Below are positions 33,846 through 42,745 of a stretch of 64,000 nt of DNA, one piece after another. How positions within the stretch are numbered: position 1 is the stretch's first letter; every line of letters starts with the position of its first letter. The DNA comes from Dyella caseinilytica. GTDB lineage: Bacteria > Pseudomonadota > Gammaproteobacteria > Xanthomonadales > Rhodanobacteraceae. The DNA lies in the NCBI RefSeq assembly GCF_016865235.1, contig NZ_CP064030.1, positions 124,001-188,000 on the forward strand, written 5' to 3'. The notes beneath the pieces were generated by a model. The model was not told where the DNA came from. It was given only the letters and a program-made list of their open reading frames with translations, and did no database searches. Made by a program: the position numbers and the translations under genes.

Positions 33846-36494
33846 TCAGTGCTGCAAAACGTTGCCGATGATCTCGCTGAGGTTGCGTGATAGGCCTTCA
33901 CGCCCAGCAAGCCCTTGCAGCGTGGTATGCGCGGCCTCGCGGCGTACCGGTTCCAGGCGTTGCCATCCGTTGAATGCCGTGGCCAGCCGGGCCGCGATCT
34001 GTGGATTGAGTGCGTCCAGTTCTGCCAGTTGTTCTGCGAAAAACCGATAACCCAAGCCATCCGCACGATGGAAACCACTGGGATTGGCGCTTGCGAAGTT
34101 GCCGAGCAGAGAGCGTGCGCGGTTGGGATTCTTCAGCGTAAACGCCGGATCGCTTTCCAGTTGCATCACGTTGGCGAGCGCAGGTTCGCCTGGCACTTTG
34201 GCTTGCTCTGCGAACCACTTATCCAGCGCCAGCGGGTTGTCCGCATAGCGACGGCGGAAATCCGCCAGCACCGCCGCGGCTTGCGGCGCGCGATCGCGCA
34301 CCAACAAGCCCAGTGCGGCAAGACGATCTGTCATGCCCGCGGCAGTTTCGTATTGGCGAGCAGCCAGCGCGTGCGCCTGATCGGTATCGACCAGTGCAAG
34401 CAGTTCGAGCACGCGGCGTTTGAGGCGGCGCTTGGCCTGGCTTGCCGCATCCAGCTGCACCTCGCTGCCCGAAGACAACATGTTGTAACGATCGAGCAAC
34501 GCATTGGCGCCCAGTCGTTGGGCCAGGCGACGCTGAAGTTCCTGGCGTTGCGCGTGGATCTTTGCCGGATCCACTTCGCTCTGCCGATCAGCAAACTCGA
34601 TTTCACCCGGCGGCGTGAGCAGATCGGCTAGCAACGCGTCGTCAATGGCAGGGTTTTCAAACGAAGCGGCCAGCGCATCGCACCATGCCTTGCAAGCAGC
34701 AGAATGGCCGGCACCATGCAGTGAATCGAACGCAAGCGCTGCCAGTTGCTGACCGGCCTCCCAGCGGTTGAAGCCGTCGGCGTCATGCGCCAGCAGCAAG
34801 GCAAGTTCCGTCGGTGTGTAATCGCATTCAAGCACGACGGGCGCAGAGAATCCGCGCAACAGCGAAGGCACCGGATGCGACGGCACATCGCGCAATACAA
34901 AGCGCTGCGATGCCTTGTCCACGACCACCACTTTTTCCGTTTCCACCGTCTGACCGTCCAGATGCAGCGGCAACATTCGGCCGTGTTGATCGAACAGGGC
35001 AAGTTTCACCGGAATGGGTAGCGGCAACTTTTCGGGTTGCCCCGGTGTGGCGCGCGTCAGCTGGGAAAGTGTCAACGTGTATTCGCGCCGCGCCGCATCG
35101 TATTCGCCTCTGGCGTGCAAGCGCGGTGTACCGGACTGCGCATACCAGGCCAGATAAGGTTTCAGGTCGATGTGGTTGGCATCGCCGAGCGCGGCAAGAA
35201 AGTCTTCGATGGTGGCGGCATGGCCGTCGTGGCGATCGAAATAAAGGTCCGTGCCGCGCCGGAAGCCATCCTGGCCAAGGTGTCCGGCCAGCATGCGCAC
35301 CAGCTCCGATCCTTTTTCGTAGACCGTCGCGGTGTAGAAGTTATTGATCTCGCGATATTCCGCCGGACGGACAGGATGCGCCAGCGGACCGGCATCTTCC
35401 GGAAACTGCGTGCGGCGCAATAGCGAGACATCCTCGATGCGCTTGAGCGGCGCCGAATTCATGTCCGCGGAGAATTGCTGCTCGCGGAACACCGTAAGAC
35501 CTTCCTTGAGCGAGAGCTGGAACCAGTCGCGGCAGGTCACGCGGTTACCGGTCCAGTTGTGGAAGTATTCGTGCGCGACCACGGCTTCCACGGCGCGATA
35601 TTCCTCGTCCGTACTGCTGTCCGGATCGGCCAGCAGGTATTTCGCGTTGAAGACGTTCAGACCTTTGTTCTCCATCGCGCCCATGTTGAAATCATGCGTG
35701 GCGACGACGTGGAACACATCCAAATCGTAATTGCGTCCGTAAGCCCGCTCGTCCCAGCGCATCGAACGTTCCAGCGCATCGAGCGCGTAGTGGCAGCGGT
35801 CGATCACATTGGCTTCGGACCACATCACCAGTTCGACCTTGCGACCATCTGCCGTCACGTAATCACGCCGAATGCTTTCCAGTCGACCGGCGACCAGCGC
35901 AAACAGATAGCTGGGCTTGGGGTACGGATCGACAAAGCGTGCCCAATGGCGGCCATCGGCCAGTTCGCCCGCGCCATCGGGATTGCCACCGGCGAGCAGT
36001 ACTGGAAAACGCGCCTGTTCGGCGCGCAAGGTCACGGTATAGCGGGCCAGTACGTCGGGACGGTCAGGGAAGAAGGTGATGTGCCGAAACCCTTCGGCTT
36101 CACACTGAGTCAGTAGAAAGCCGGTTTCGCGCGGGCCGGACAGATACAAGCCTTCCAGCGCCGTATTGGCCGAAGGGCGAACACGCACTCGCGTTTCCAG
36201 CATGCTGCCGTCATGTGCGCCGACGACGTCAAGCACGCTGTTTTCGTAGCGATAATCCGCCGCATCGAGCGGGCGGCCGTCGAGCGAAATGGCGAGCAGC
36301 TCCAGGTTTTCACCATCCAAGCGCAGCGGCAGCGACTGCGCGGGATCGCGGCGCAAGCTCAGGCGTGACGTGATTTCCGTTGTGTCGATCTCCAGGTCGA
36401 CGTCGAGTTCGACGGTGTCCACTGTCCAGGCGGGACGGCGGTAATCGCTGAGGCGGATGGGGCTGACGGAAGCAGGGGCGTTGGCGAGAGTCAT
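33846..36494 (-). CDS. pepN: Aminopeptidase N (M1 family)
   Basis: An 882-residue zinc aminopeptidase that removes N-terminal residues from cytoplasmic peptides. The substrate-binding GAMEN motif is at 272-276. The zinc site HEYFH is at 308-312 with the third ligand E331 (LSLKEGLTVFREQ). The N-terminal beta domain, thermolysin-like core and long C-terminal helical domain give the usual proteobacterial PepN length. The ATG at 36494 (MTLANAPASV) is preferred; upstream in-frame codons run into the divergent epimerase gene. Confidence 0.95.
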   Translation of the reverse strand: MTLANAPASVSPIRLSDYRRPAWTVDTVELDVDLEIDTTEITSRLSLRRDPAQSLPLRLDGENLELLAISLDGRPLDAADYRYENSVLDVVGAHDGSMLETRVRVRPSANTALEGLYLSGPRETGFLLTQCEAEGFRHITFFPDRPDVLARYTVTLRAEQARFPVLLAGGNPDGAGELADGRHWARFVDPYPKPSYLFALVAGRLESIRRDYVTADGRKVELVMWSEANVIDRCHYALDALERSMRWDERAYGRNYDLDVFHVVATHDFNMGAMENKGLNVFNAKYLLADPDSSTDEEYRAVEAVVAHEYFHNWTGNRVTCRDWFQLSLKEGLTVFREQQFSADMNSAPLKRIEDVSLLRRTQFPEDAGPLAHPVRPAEYREINNFYTATVYEKGSELVRMLAGHLGQDGFRRGTDLYFDRHDGHAATIEDFLAALGDANHIDLKPYLAWYAQSGTPRLHARGEYDAARREYTLTLSQLTRATPGQPEKLPLPIPVKLALFDQHGRMLPLHLDGQTVETEKVVVVDKASQRFVLRDVPSHPVPSLLRGFSAPVVLECDYTPTELALLLAHDADGFNRWEAGQQLAALAFDSLHGAGHSAACKAWCDALAASFENPAIDDALLADLLTPPGEIEFADRQSEVDPAKIHAQRQELQRRLAQRLGANALLDRYNMLSSGSEVQLDAASQAKRRLKRRVLELLALVDTDQAHALAARQYETAAGMTDRLAALGLLVRDRAPQAAAVLADFRRRYADNPLALDKWFAEQAKVPGEPALANVMQLESDPAFTLKNPNRARSLLGNFASANPSGFHRADGLGYRFFAEQLAELDALNPQIAARLATAFNGWQRLEPVRREAAHTTLQGLAGREGLSRNLSEIIGNVLQH

Positions 36495-36559
36495 GGGAAA
36501 CACAGGAAGAACAGGAATTGTCAGGCTAACATGCGGGTTTTCTCCCCCGGAACAAGCGG

Positions 36560-37567
36560 ATGAGTGCATTCAGTATCGAAAGGACGCGGCTGGGGCCGCA
36601 TGAAATTGTGGTTATCAAGGATGCCGATCGTGGTCGCACGATGCGCATTGCCCGCCGCGGAGCGACGCTGATCAGTCTTGAGCAGACGACGAATGGCATG
36701 GTGCATCAGCTTGCCGACGGCTATCGGGACAGTGCCGAACTGGACAGCCGCCCCAGCTCGCGCTTTGCCATCATGGCGCCATTCGCCAACCGCATCGATG
36801 ACGCCCGCTATCGCTACGATGGCCAGACGCAAGACATGCAACCGGGCGTGGAAGGCGCGCAGCGTGCCAGTCGGCATGGTTTCGTGCGTGGTGTCGATTT
36901 CGACATCTCCACTGAGCATGTGACCCCTGACGGTGCGCACGTCACCTTCGTCACCCAGGTGATACGGCCGGGTACATTCGCCGGTTATCCGCATGCGATC
37001 GATCTCGCCGTGACCTACACGCTTGATAGCCAGGGTCTTTCGCTGCTGGTCAGCATGCGCAATGTAGGCGACACCGTCGCGCCATGTTTCTTTGGCTGGC
37101 ATCCGTATTTCCACGTCGGCGACAGCGCGGTCGACACCTGGCAATTGCAGGTGCCGGCAACGCAGCTGATTCGCACCACGGCCGACTACATTCCTTTGCC
37201 CGGCGACCAGGCTTATCAGTCGCTGGACGATGCGCCGCGCGAGCTGGATTTCCGCAGCGCCAAGCCCATCGGTAGCGTGAAGATCGATAACGCCTATGCC
37301 GGCCTGCAGACGGATAAGGACGGGCGTGCGCGTACACGCTTGCGCGATCAGGCCAGTGGACTCGGTCTAAGCGTGTGGCAGGAACATGGTGTCATGCTGG
37401 TCTTTACTGCCGATACCGTGACGCGCGATGTGCGGCGCTCGGTGGCACTGGAGCCCATGGAAAGCATGGCCAATGCCTTCAATCGTCCTGATTGCGCCGA
37501 CGCGATCCGTCTGGAGCCCGGTGCAGAGCGTCAATTCCGTTGTGGCGTAGAGATTGATCCAGTATGA
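36560..37567 (+). CDS. Aldose 1-epimerase family protein
   Basis: A 335-residue GalM-like mutarotase. It has the beta-sandwich signatures MAPFANRIDDARYRYDG, SRHGFVRGVDFD (first active-site His) and CFFGWHPYF (second His). Its sugar substrate is not known and no gal or xyl genes are adjacent. The stop overlaps the start of the PLP-enzyme gene (ATGA at 37564-37567), indicating an operon of two enzymes with no obvious pathway link. It is divergent from pepN with about 65 bp between starts. Confidence 0.85.
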   Translation: MSAFSIERTRLGPHEIVVIKDADRGRTMRIARRGATLISLEQTTNGMVHQLADGYRDSAELDSRPSSRFAIMAPFANRIDDARYRYDGQTQDMQPGVEGAQRASRHGFVRGVDFDISTEHVTPDGAHVTFVTQVIRPGTFAGYPHAIDLAVTYTLDSQGLSLLVSMRNVGDTVAPCFFGWHPYFHVGDSAVDTWQLQVPATQLIRTTADYIPLPGDQAYQSLDDAPRELDFRSAKPIGSVKIDNAYAGLQTDKDGRARTRLRDQASGLGLSVWQEHGVMLVFTADTVTRDVRRSVALEPMESMANAFNRPDCADAIRLEPGAERQFRCGVEIDPV

Positions 37568-38514
37568 ACGTGCGGTTGCCAACCATTGAACAGATTCGCG
37601 ACGCGGCCGCGCGCATCGCACCGTATGCGAACGTCACGCCGGTGCTGCGTCATCCAGCGCTCGACGCCATGATCGGCGCACAGCTGCATTTCAAATGCGA
37701 AAACTTGCAGCGTGGCGGTGCATTCAAGTTCCGCGGTGCGTGCAACGCGGTCTGGTCATTGAGTGACGAGGAAGCTGCGCATGGTGTCGTGACGCATTCG
37801 TCGGGCAATCATGGCAATGCGCTTGCCATGGCGGCTGCCACGCGCGGCATTCCCGCGCATGTGGTGGTGCCGGAAGGCGCGGTGCGCGCGAAGTTGGAAG
37901 CCATCGAGCAAGCTGGCGCCATTCTGCATCGTTGCGCGCCAACCACGGCGGCACGTGAAGCAAAAGCCGCGGAGGTGCAGCAGGCTACAGGCGCTACGCT
38001 GGTCCATCCCTATGCCAATACGCAGGTCATGGCCGGGCAAGGGACGGTCGTGCTGGAATTGCTGCAGCAAAGCCAGGGGCTGGACGCGATCATCACCCCG
38101 ATTGGCGGCGGCGGCCTTTCTTCGGGCTGCTCCATTGCGGCACACGGCATCGATGGGGCGATCGCTATGTATGGCGCCGAGCCGGCTGGCGCGGACGATG
38201 CCGCGCAATCCCTGGCACGCGGCGCGCGCATCGATGCCTTCGTGCCGAACACGGTATGCGATGGCTTGCGCACGCTGATCGGCGAGCCGAACCTGACGGC
38301 CTTGCGTGAACATCGCGTGGAGATCATCACGGTCACAGATGAGGAAGCCATCGCGGCGATGAAGCTGCTATGGCAGTCGCTCAAGCTGGTGGTGGAAGTG
38401 TCGAGCGCTACGGTACTCGCCGCCGTCCTCAAGCAACGCCAGCGTTTTGCCGGACGCCGTGTCGGGCTCGTATTGACGGGCGGTAATGTGGATATCGACG
38501 CGTTGCCTTGGTGA
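37564..38514 (+). CDS. PLP-dependent threonine/serine dehydratase or serine racemase-like enzyme
   Basis: A 316-residue fold-type II PLP enzyme. Lys55 in GGAFKFRGA is the Schiff-base lysine. SSGNHGNALA (79-88) binds substrate carboxylate, and a tetraglycine loop (IGGGGLSSG) binds PLP phosphate. It lacks the C-terminal regulatory domain of the biosynthetic IlvA at 50137, so a catabolic dehydratase or serine racemase is more likely. The two activities cannot be separated by eye. Coupled to the epimerase gene by a 4-bp overlap. Confidence 0.82.
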   Translation: MNVRLPTIEQIRDAAARIAPYANVTPVLRHPALDAMIGAQLHFKCENLQRGGAFKFRGACNAVWSLSDEEAAHGVVTHSSGNHGNALAMAAATRGIPAHVVVPEGAVRAKLEAIEQAGAILHRCAPTTAAREAKAAEVQQATGATLVHPYANTQVMAGQGTVVLELLQQSQGLDAIITPIGGGGLSSGCSIAAHGIDGAIAMYGAEPAGADDAAQSLARGARIDAFVPNTVCDGLRTLIGEPNLTALREHRVEIITVTDEEAIAAMKLLWQSLKLVVEVSSATVLAAVLKQRQRFAGRRVGLVLTGGNVDIDALPW

Positions 38515-38518
38515 TGAC

Positions 38519-38555
38519 CACACCTGTCCCGCTGAACAAAAGCGGGACAGGTGTG
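38519..38555 (+). terminator. Strong hairpin after the PLP-enzyme gene
   Basis: A perfect 15-bp stem, CACACCTGTCCCGCT / AGCGGGACAGGTGTG, with a seven-base loop immediately after the stop codon. There is no U-tract. It could be a terminator or an RNA-stabilising end. Confidence 0.55.
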
Positions 38556-38738
38556 TGAAGACTCCAAAACGCGCCTGTCCAGCATCGCGATGCTGCGCAC
38601 CACGCCACACGATTTAACCAGAAGTTCCAGAAAAATAGACATCCGGTTGAACTGGATGTTGGGAAAGTTTCCGCCCGCACGCCCCGTGAAGCGTCATCCG
38701 TACCACGCTTTCAGGTGTCCAACGCTGGAGGGAGTCCC

Positions 38739-39656
38739 ATGCATTCGTCAATGACTGATCTGGACCATCCACGCAAGAAAGCCATCGCCGCCATGCGAGC
38801 GAGCCTGCCGCTGGATCTTTGGCAGAAGAACGCGCTGTTCGTGGAAAACCTGCGTCACCTGATCGGGGATCACCCCGTTGCCAGTCATCCCGCCATCGAC
38901 ATGCTTAATAGCGGTGAGCTGAACATGGCGTCCATGCGCATGATCCACCTGGAATACCGTCACGCCATCGTGCAGATCTTCACGGACGCGCTACTTGCCG
39001 CCCAGATGCAGGCACGCCAGTTGGAGCCCCGGCTGCGTGCAGGCGCCAAGCTGGCGCCGCGCTTCCTCATCACGCTCAACGATCTGGATGAATTCGGCTT
39101 CCGTCCGGGTGTAGATACAGAAGGCTACTATCGGGGCAATCCGGCCTATGCGCATTACCCCTTGTTCGAGCGCGTATTGGACGAATACGGCATCGATCAG
39201 GAACGGCGGCGCAACTATGTTCCGAGCCGTGTGGCCACTGGCGTACGTCGTTGCCTGGAGCGTAGCTATCGCAATTACCTCGAGGTTACCGTGCTGCTGG
39301 CGGCGGCCGAGGAAGAGGTGATTCTTTTCAGTCCACCCTTGCGCGCCGCAACGCGTGCCCTGGGCATTTCCGTTGACGATGGCTACTACTTCGTTCACGG
39401 CATCAGCGAAGACAAGACCGCTGAAGCCGCTGACGACGATCATGAAAATGATCTGTGGCTGATTCTTACCCAGGCGCTGACGCCCGATCAGTACACACGG
39501 GTGCAAGAGGTTTGCCTGCAATACTGCGATCTGTGGGATCGCTTTTGGACCTATCAGATGAATAAGGTCAGGCTGCGCCAGCGCGCGCATCCGCGGCGCC
39601 GAAGGCCGTTCACCACCAGGCAGTCGCCCGCGTCCGGAACCTATGCCGCGTACTGA
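38739..39656 (+). CDS. Heme-oxygenase-like diiron (HDO/TenA-fold) protein
   Basis: A 305-residue all-helical protein resembling the iron-containing redox enzymes of the HDO superfamily (UndA, CADD, SznF relatives). Candidate metal ligands lie in the expected order: H70/E72/H75 (MIHLEYRH), H139 (YAHYPLFE), E190-E192 (AAAEEEVI), and H220 with D234/H235 (FVHGISEDK ... DDDHENDLW). The tail (270-305) is Arg/Pro-rich. GGAGGGAG precedes the ATG at 38739. Substrate unknown. It lies 200 bp before the V4R-type gene; operon status is unclear. Confidence 0.65.
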   Translation: MHSSMTDLDHPRKKAIAAMRASLPLDLWQKNALFVENLRHLIGDHPVASHPAIDMLNSGELNMASMRMIHLEYRHAIVQIFTDALLAAQMQARQLEPRLRAGAKLAPRFLITLNDLDEFGFRPGVDTEGYYRGNPAYAHYPLFERVLDEYGIDQERRRNYVPSRVATGVRRCLERSYRNYLEVTVLLAAAEEEVILFSPPLRAATRALGISVDDGYYFVHGISEDKTAEAADDDHENDLWLILTQALTPDQYTRVQEVCLQYCDLWDRFWTYQMNKVRLRQRAHPRRRRPFTTRQSPASGTYAAY

Positions 39657-39856
39657 AATGCGTGGCCATCAACACCGGTGTTTGGCTGGGCGGTGTCGAT
39701 GACGTTTCGAAATTTCATGCACGAAACGCGCCATCTGTGATGCTGTTTGCTTTTGTGTTTGACGAAGCTTGAAGTCAATCACGCTTTGATCTTTGTGAAT
39801 CGCTCATTCTCATTGCTCACAATCCGAATACCAGCATCGAGCAACAGGGGGGCCTT

Positions 39857-40624
39857 ATGGTCGAGCTGGAAATACAGGTTCTCTCTGACCGCAGGGAGGG
39901 TTTGCTCGTCGAGCTTGGGCGAGTTGTTGTTGCCAACCATTTTTCGTTACTGCGCCAGCGCCTGACGCAGGACGGTCGCGGCGCGCGCCTGTCCATGTTG
40001 GTGCGCGGACCGGCCGAGCAGCGCTTTGTCTTGGAGGAAATGCTCGGTACGCATAGTCGCGTGTTGAGTTTCGAGGCGGCGCTGGCAGGCGAGGCGAGCA
40101 TCACGCCAGCTGGATTGGAAGCGCCTCCGCAGTCGGTTCACTTGGAGGCAGCAGCGCCACCTCAGTTGCCTGTTGCTTCGCTGCCGGATGTTTCTCAGGT
40201 CGAACACATTCTGCCCAAGCTGGCGCAGGACTATCCGCAGATCTATCCATGGCTGGTCGCGCTGGAAAACAGCGTGGACGATACCGTGCGCGAATCGTCG
40301 CTGATGCTGGCGGGGCGTCGTACGGGCGCGTGGGTCTACAAGCGTGACTACGCACTCGGCGCGAAGCTCGGCTTGGCCGATGCCATTCGACGCATTGGCG
40401 TTCCCGCGTTGCGTCAGCTGGCCGACATTGAGCATCACGGTGTGCACGTACACATCCTCAACAGCCCCTTGTGCACGCCCAGTACACATTCTGGCTGCAA
40501 ATTTTATGGTGGCTATCTGGAAGGGCTGCTCGGGGCATCGGTGGAGCCGAAAAAAGTATTTGTACGCCACCTGAGTTGCCGCGGCACAGGCGCTGCGCTT
40601 TGCAGTCTGGAAATTTCGCACTGA
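39857..40624 (+). CDS. V4R-domain (4-vinyl-reductase-like) protein
   Basis: A 255-residue protein. The N-terminal ~55 residues (VELEIQVLSDRREGLLVELG) look like an ACT-type fold. The C-terminal half fits the V4R/heme-NO-binding-like small-molecule domain: GAKLGLADAIRRIG, then CKFYGGYLEGLLG and FVRHLSCRGTGAALCSLEI with conserved Cys and Gly. V4R domains sense or bind hydrophobic small molecules in several regulators. No HTH or output module is visible. It is followed after 21 bases by the MHYT gene, probably one transcript. Confidence 0.6.
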   Translation: MVELEIQVLSDRREGLLVELGRVVVANHFSLLRQRLTQDGRGARLSMLVRGPAEQRFVLEEMLGTHSRVLSFEAALAGEASITPAGLEAPPQSVHLEAAAPPQLPVASLPDVSQVEHILPKLAQDYPQIYPWLVALENSVDDTVRESSLMLAGRRTGAWVYKRDYALGAKLGLADAIRRIGVPALRQLADIEHHGVHVHILNSPLCTPSTHSGCKFYGGYLEGLLGASVEPKKVFVRHLSCRGTGAALCSLEISH

Positions 40625-40645
40625 ACCTTTCGATGGGAGAAATCC

Positions 40646-41389
40646 ATGTCCATGCAAATCGACTACAACTGGCTGCTGGTGCTGTTGTCGTATGCCGTAT
40701 CGGTGTTGGGTTCGTTCACCGCGCTGCAACTGGCGGTTGCCATCCCATTGGCCGAGACTCAGCGACAAAAGACCGCTGCTGTGGCGATGGCGGGCGGCGC
40801 GATGGGATTGGGGGCGATCTGGTCCATGCACTTCATCGCCATGCTTGCTTGCGACAACGGCATGGAGGTGCGGTATGACCCGTCACTCACAGCATTGTCC
40901 GCACTCGTGGCTTTCGCTGCCTGTGCCAGCGGTTTGATGCTGGTGGGGCATGGCCGTTTCGGCCGGCTCAGATTGCTGGCTGCCGGCACCTGCATGGGGC
41001 TTGGTGTCGCTTCCATGCACTACATCGGCATGGCTGCCATGCTGATGGCGGCGGAGACTCACTACGACTTCAACAAGGTCGTTGCATCGATTGCCATTGC
41101 GATCGCCGCGTCGATGGCGGCGTTGTGGCTCGCCTTCAATCTACGCGGGCCTGTGCAGATGATTGGCAGCGCGCTGGTCATGGGTGTTGCGGTATGTGGC
41201 ATGCATTATACCGGCATGGCTGCGGCCAGCTTCGAGGACAATGGTGGGCAATTGCCGGATGGCTACGCTGAAGGCTTGCGCGGTGACAACCTCGGTCTGA
41301 CCATCTTCGTCATCGTTGCGACCCTGCTGGTGCTCATGCTGCTGCTCCATTACTGGCGTTATCGGTATCGCTCCCGCATCAGCATCTAA
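40646..41389 (+). CDS. MHYT-domain integral membrane protein
   Basis: A 247-residue membrane protein of about seven segments. It has the three-fold MHYT signature: SMHFIAM, SMHYIGMAAM and GMHYTGMAA, proposed to bind a metal and sense O2, CO or NO. In most proteins the domain is fused to GGDEF/EAL or kinase modules. Here it stands alone, ending in a short basic cytoplasmic tail (YWRYRYRSRISI). It therefore probably signals through a partner, with the V4R protein upstream the nearest candidate. SD GGGAG precedes the start. Confidence 0.82.
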   Translation: MSMQIDYNWLLVLLSYAVSVLGSFTALQLAVAIPLAETQRQKTAAVAMAGGAMGLGAIWSMHFIAMLACDNGMEVRYDPSLTALSALVAFAACASGLMLVGHGRFGRLRLLAAGTCMGLGVASMHYIGMAAMLMAAETHYDFNKVVASIAIAIAASMAALWLAFNLRGPVQMIGSALVMGVAVCGMHYTGMAAASFEDNGGQLPDGYAEGLRGDNLGLTIFVIVATLLVLMLLLHYWRYRYRSRISI

Positions 41390-41463
41390 GGCGACGATCA
41401 CCGCGCCTCCCATCTGGCGCTATGCTGCGTTCCTCGGACGCAGGTACCAACAGGAGAGCGGCA

Positions 41464-42042
41464 ATGGCGTCACGTATTCGCTGTCAGTGGGCAGCCGATG
41501 GTGAATTGATGCAGGCCTACCATGACACCGAATGGGGCGTGCCTTTGCACGATGATCGCGCTTTGTTCGAATTCCTCTGTCTGGAAGGCGCACAAGCGGG
41601 TCTTTCCTGGCGAACCGTATTGAACAAGCGCGACGCTTACCGCCGTGCCTTTCATGATTTCGACATCGCCCGCGTAGCAGCCTTGAAGGATCGTGAACTG
41701 GAAAAACTGCTGCTCGATCCCGGGCTGATTCGCAATCGTCTGAAGATAACCTCCACGCGCGACAACGCCAAAATCGCTTTGGCGGTGATCGACGAGCACG
41801 GCAGCCTGGATGCTTATATGTGGTCCTTCGTCGACGGCAAGCCCATTCCCAATCGTTGGCGCACCAGGGCGGCGGTGCCGGCAAGCACGCCCTTGTCCGA
41901 CCGCATGAGCAAGGACCTGAAGAAGCGCGGCTTCCGGTTTGTCGGTACGACCATCTGCTACGCCTTCATGCAGGCCACCGGCATGGTCAACGACCACCTG
42001 GTGGAGTGCTTCCGGCACAAGGCCTGCGCAGCCAAGCATTAG
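41464..42042 (+). CDS. tag: DNA-3-methyladenine glycosylase I
   Basis: A 192-residue HhH-fold glycosylase removing 3-methyladenine from alkylated DNA. The zinc-binding residues typical of Tag are visible: a Cys in RCQWA, the His in YHDTEWGVP, and His/Cys in ECFRHKAC near the C-terminus. The catalytic-pocket segment LEGAQAGLSWRTVLNKR is intact. The start at 41464 follows GGAGAGCGGCA. No ada or other alkylation-repair gene is adjacent. Confidence 0.93.
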   Translation: MASRIRCQWAADGELMQAYHDTEWGVPLHDDRALFEFLCLEGAQAGLSWRTVLNKRDAYRRAFHDFDIARVAALKDRELEKLLLDPGLIRNRLKITSTRDNAKIALAVIDEHGSLDAYMWSFVDGKPIPNRWRTRAAVPASTPLSDRMSKDLKKRGFRFVGTTICYAFMQATGMVNDHLVECFRHKACAAKH

Positions 42043-42130
42043 GCGGGCTGCAAAACGGGCGCCAGCCCCCTCGCTTTGGGCCGGGTTGGCCGTAGAATGG
42101 GCACCATCGTCTGCCCAGGAGATGCGTTGC

Positions 42131-42733
42131 ATGAAGCCGTTCCATGACTCTGGCGCTCGCCGCGGCGGTCGCGTGGTCTGGTCGTGTGTCGCGTTCATGC
42201 TGCTGCTTCCCCTGTCTTGCGCACATGCGAAGACGGGCGATCGCAACCAGCCCATGAATACCACGCAAGACTCGGTCAACGGCTTCAATGCCCCCAATAC
42301 GATGACCACGCTCACCGGGCATGTGGTTGTCACGCAGGGCACCATGAAAGCTACCGGCGATGTCGCGTACATCTATCTTGATGCCGATACCCAGGTCAGC
42401 CGCATCGTGATGAAAGGTAATCCGGCGCATATCCAGCAGCTGGACGACAACGACAAACTGATGACCGGTGAAGCCCCCAACCTTGATTACGACAACATCA
42501 ACGGCATTGCGGTGCTGACGCCCAACGGCGTGGTCACCCAGCAGGACACCGGCGATGCCCATGCCGACAAGCTGACTTACAACACCAACACCACGTACTT
42601 CACCGGCACGGGCAATGTCAGCATGACGTATCTGCCCAAGCCCAAGCCGGCCAAGGGCGCGCCCGCTACGCAAGGCGCTGCACAGCCGACCCCGGCGTCC
42701 GCCAGTACGGCGCCGAGCCCAGACCTTAAGTAA
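42131..42733 (+). CDS. LptA/OstA-like periplasmic protein
   Basis: A 200-residue exported protein. A signal peptide (about 1-34, ending SCAHAK) precedes an OstA beta-jellyroll domain: TGDRNQPMNTTQD, TTLTGHVVVTQGTMKATGD and GNPAHIQQ are the characteristic LptA-type strands. LptA carries LPS across the periplasm. The C-terminal ~35 residues are Pro/Ala/Lys-rich and low-complexity. No lptB, lptC or rpoN is nearby, so this may be a second LptA-like protein. AGGAG nine bases before 42131 sets the start; an ATG at 42122 touches that site. Confidence 0.72.
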   Translation: MKPFHDSGARRGGRVVWSCVAFMLLLPLSCAHAKTGDRNQPMNTTQDSVNGFNAPNTMTTLTGHVVVTQGTMKATGDVAYIYLDADTQVSRIVMKGNPAHIQQLDDNDKLMTGEAPNLDYDNINGIAVLTPNGVVTQQDTGDAHADKLTYNTNTTYFTGTGNVSMTYLPKPKPAKGAPATQGAAQPTPASASTAPSPDLK

Positions 42734-42745
42734 GCGCGAAAGCTT

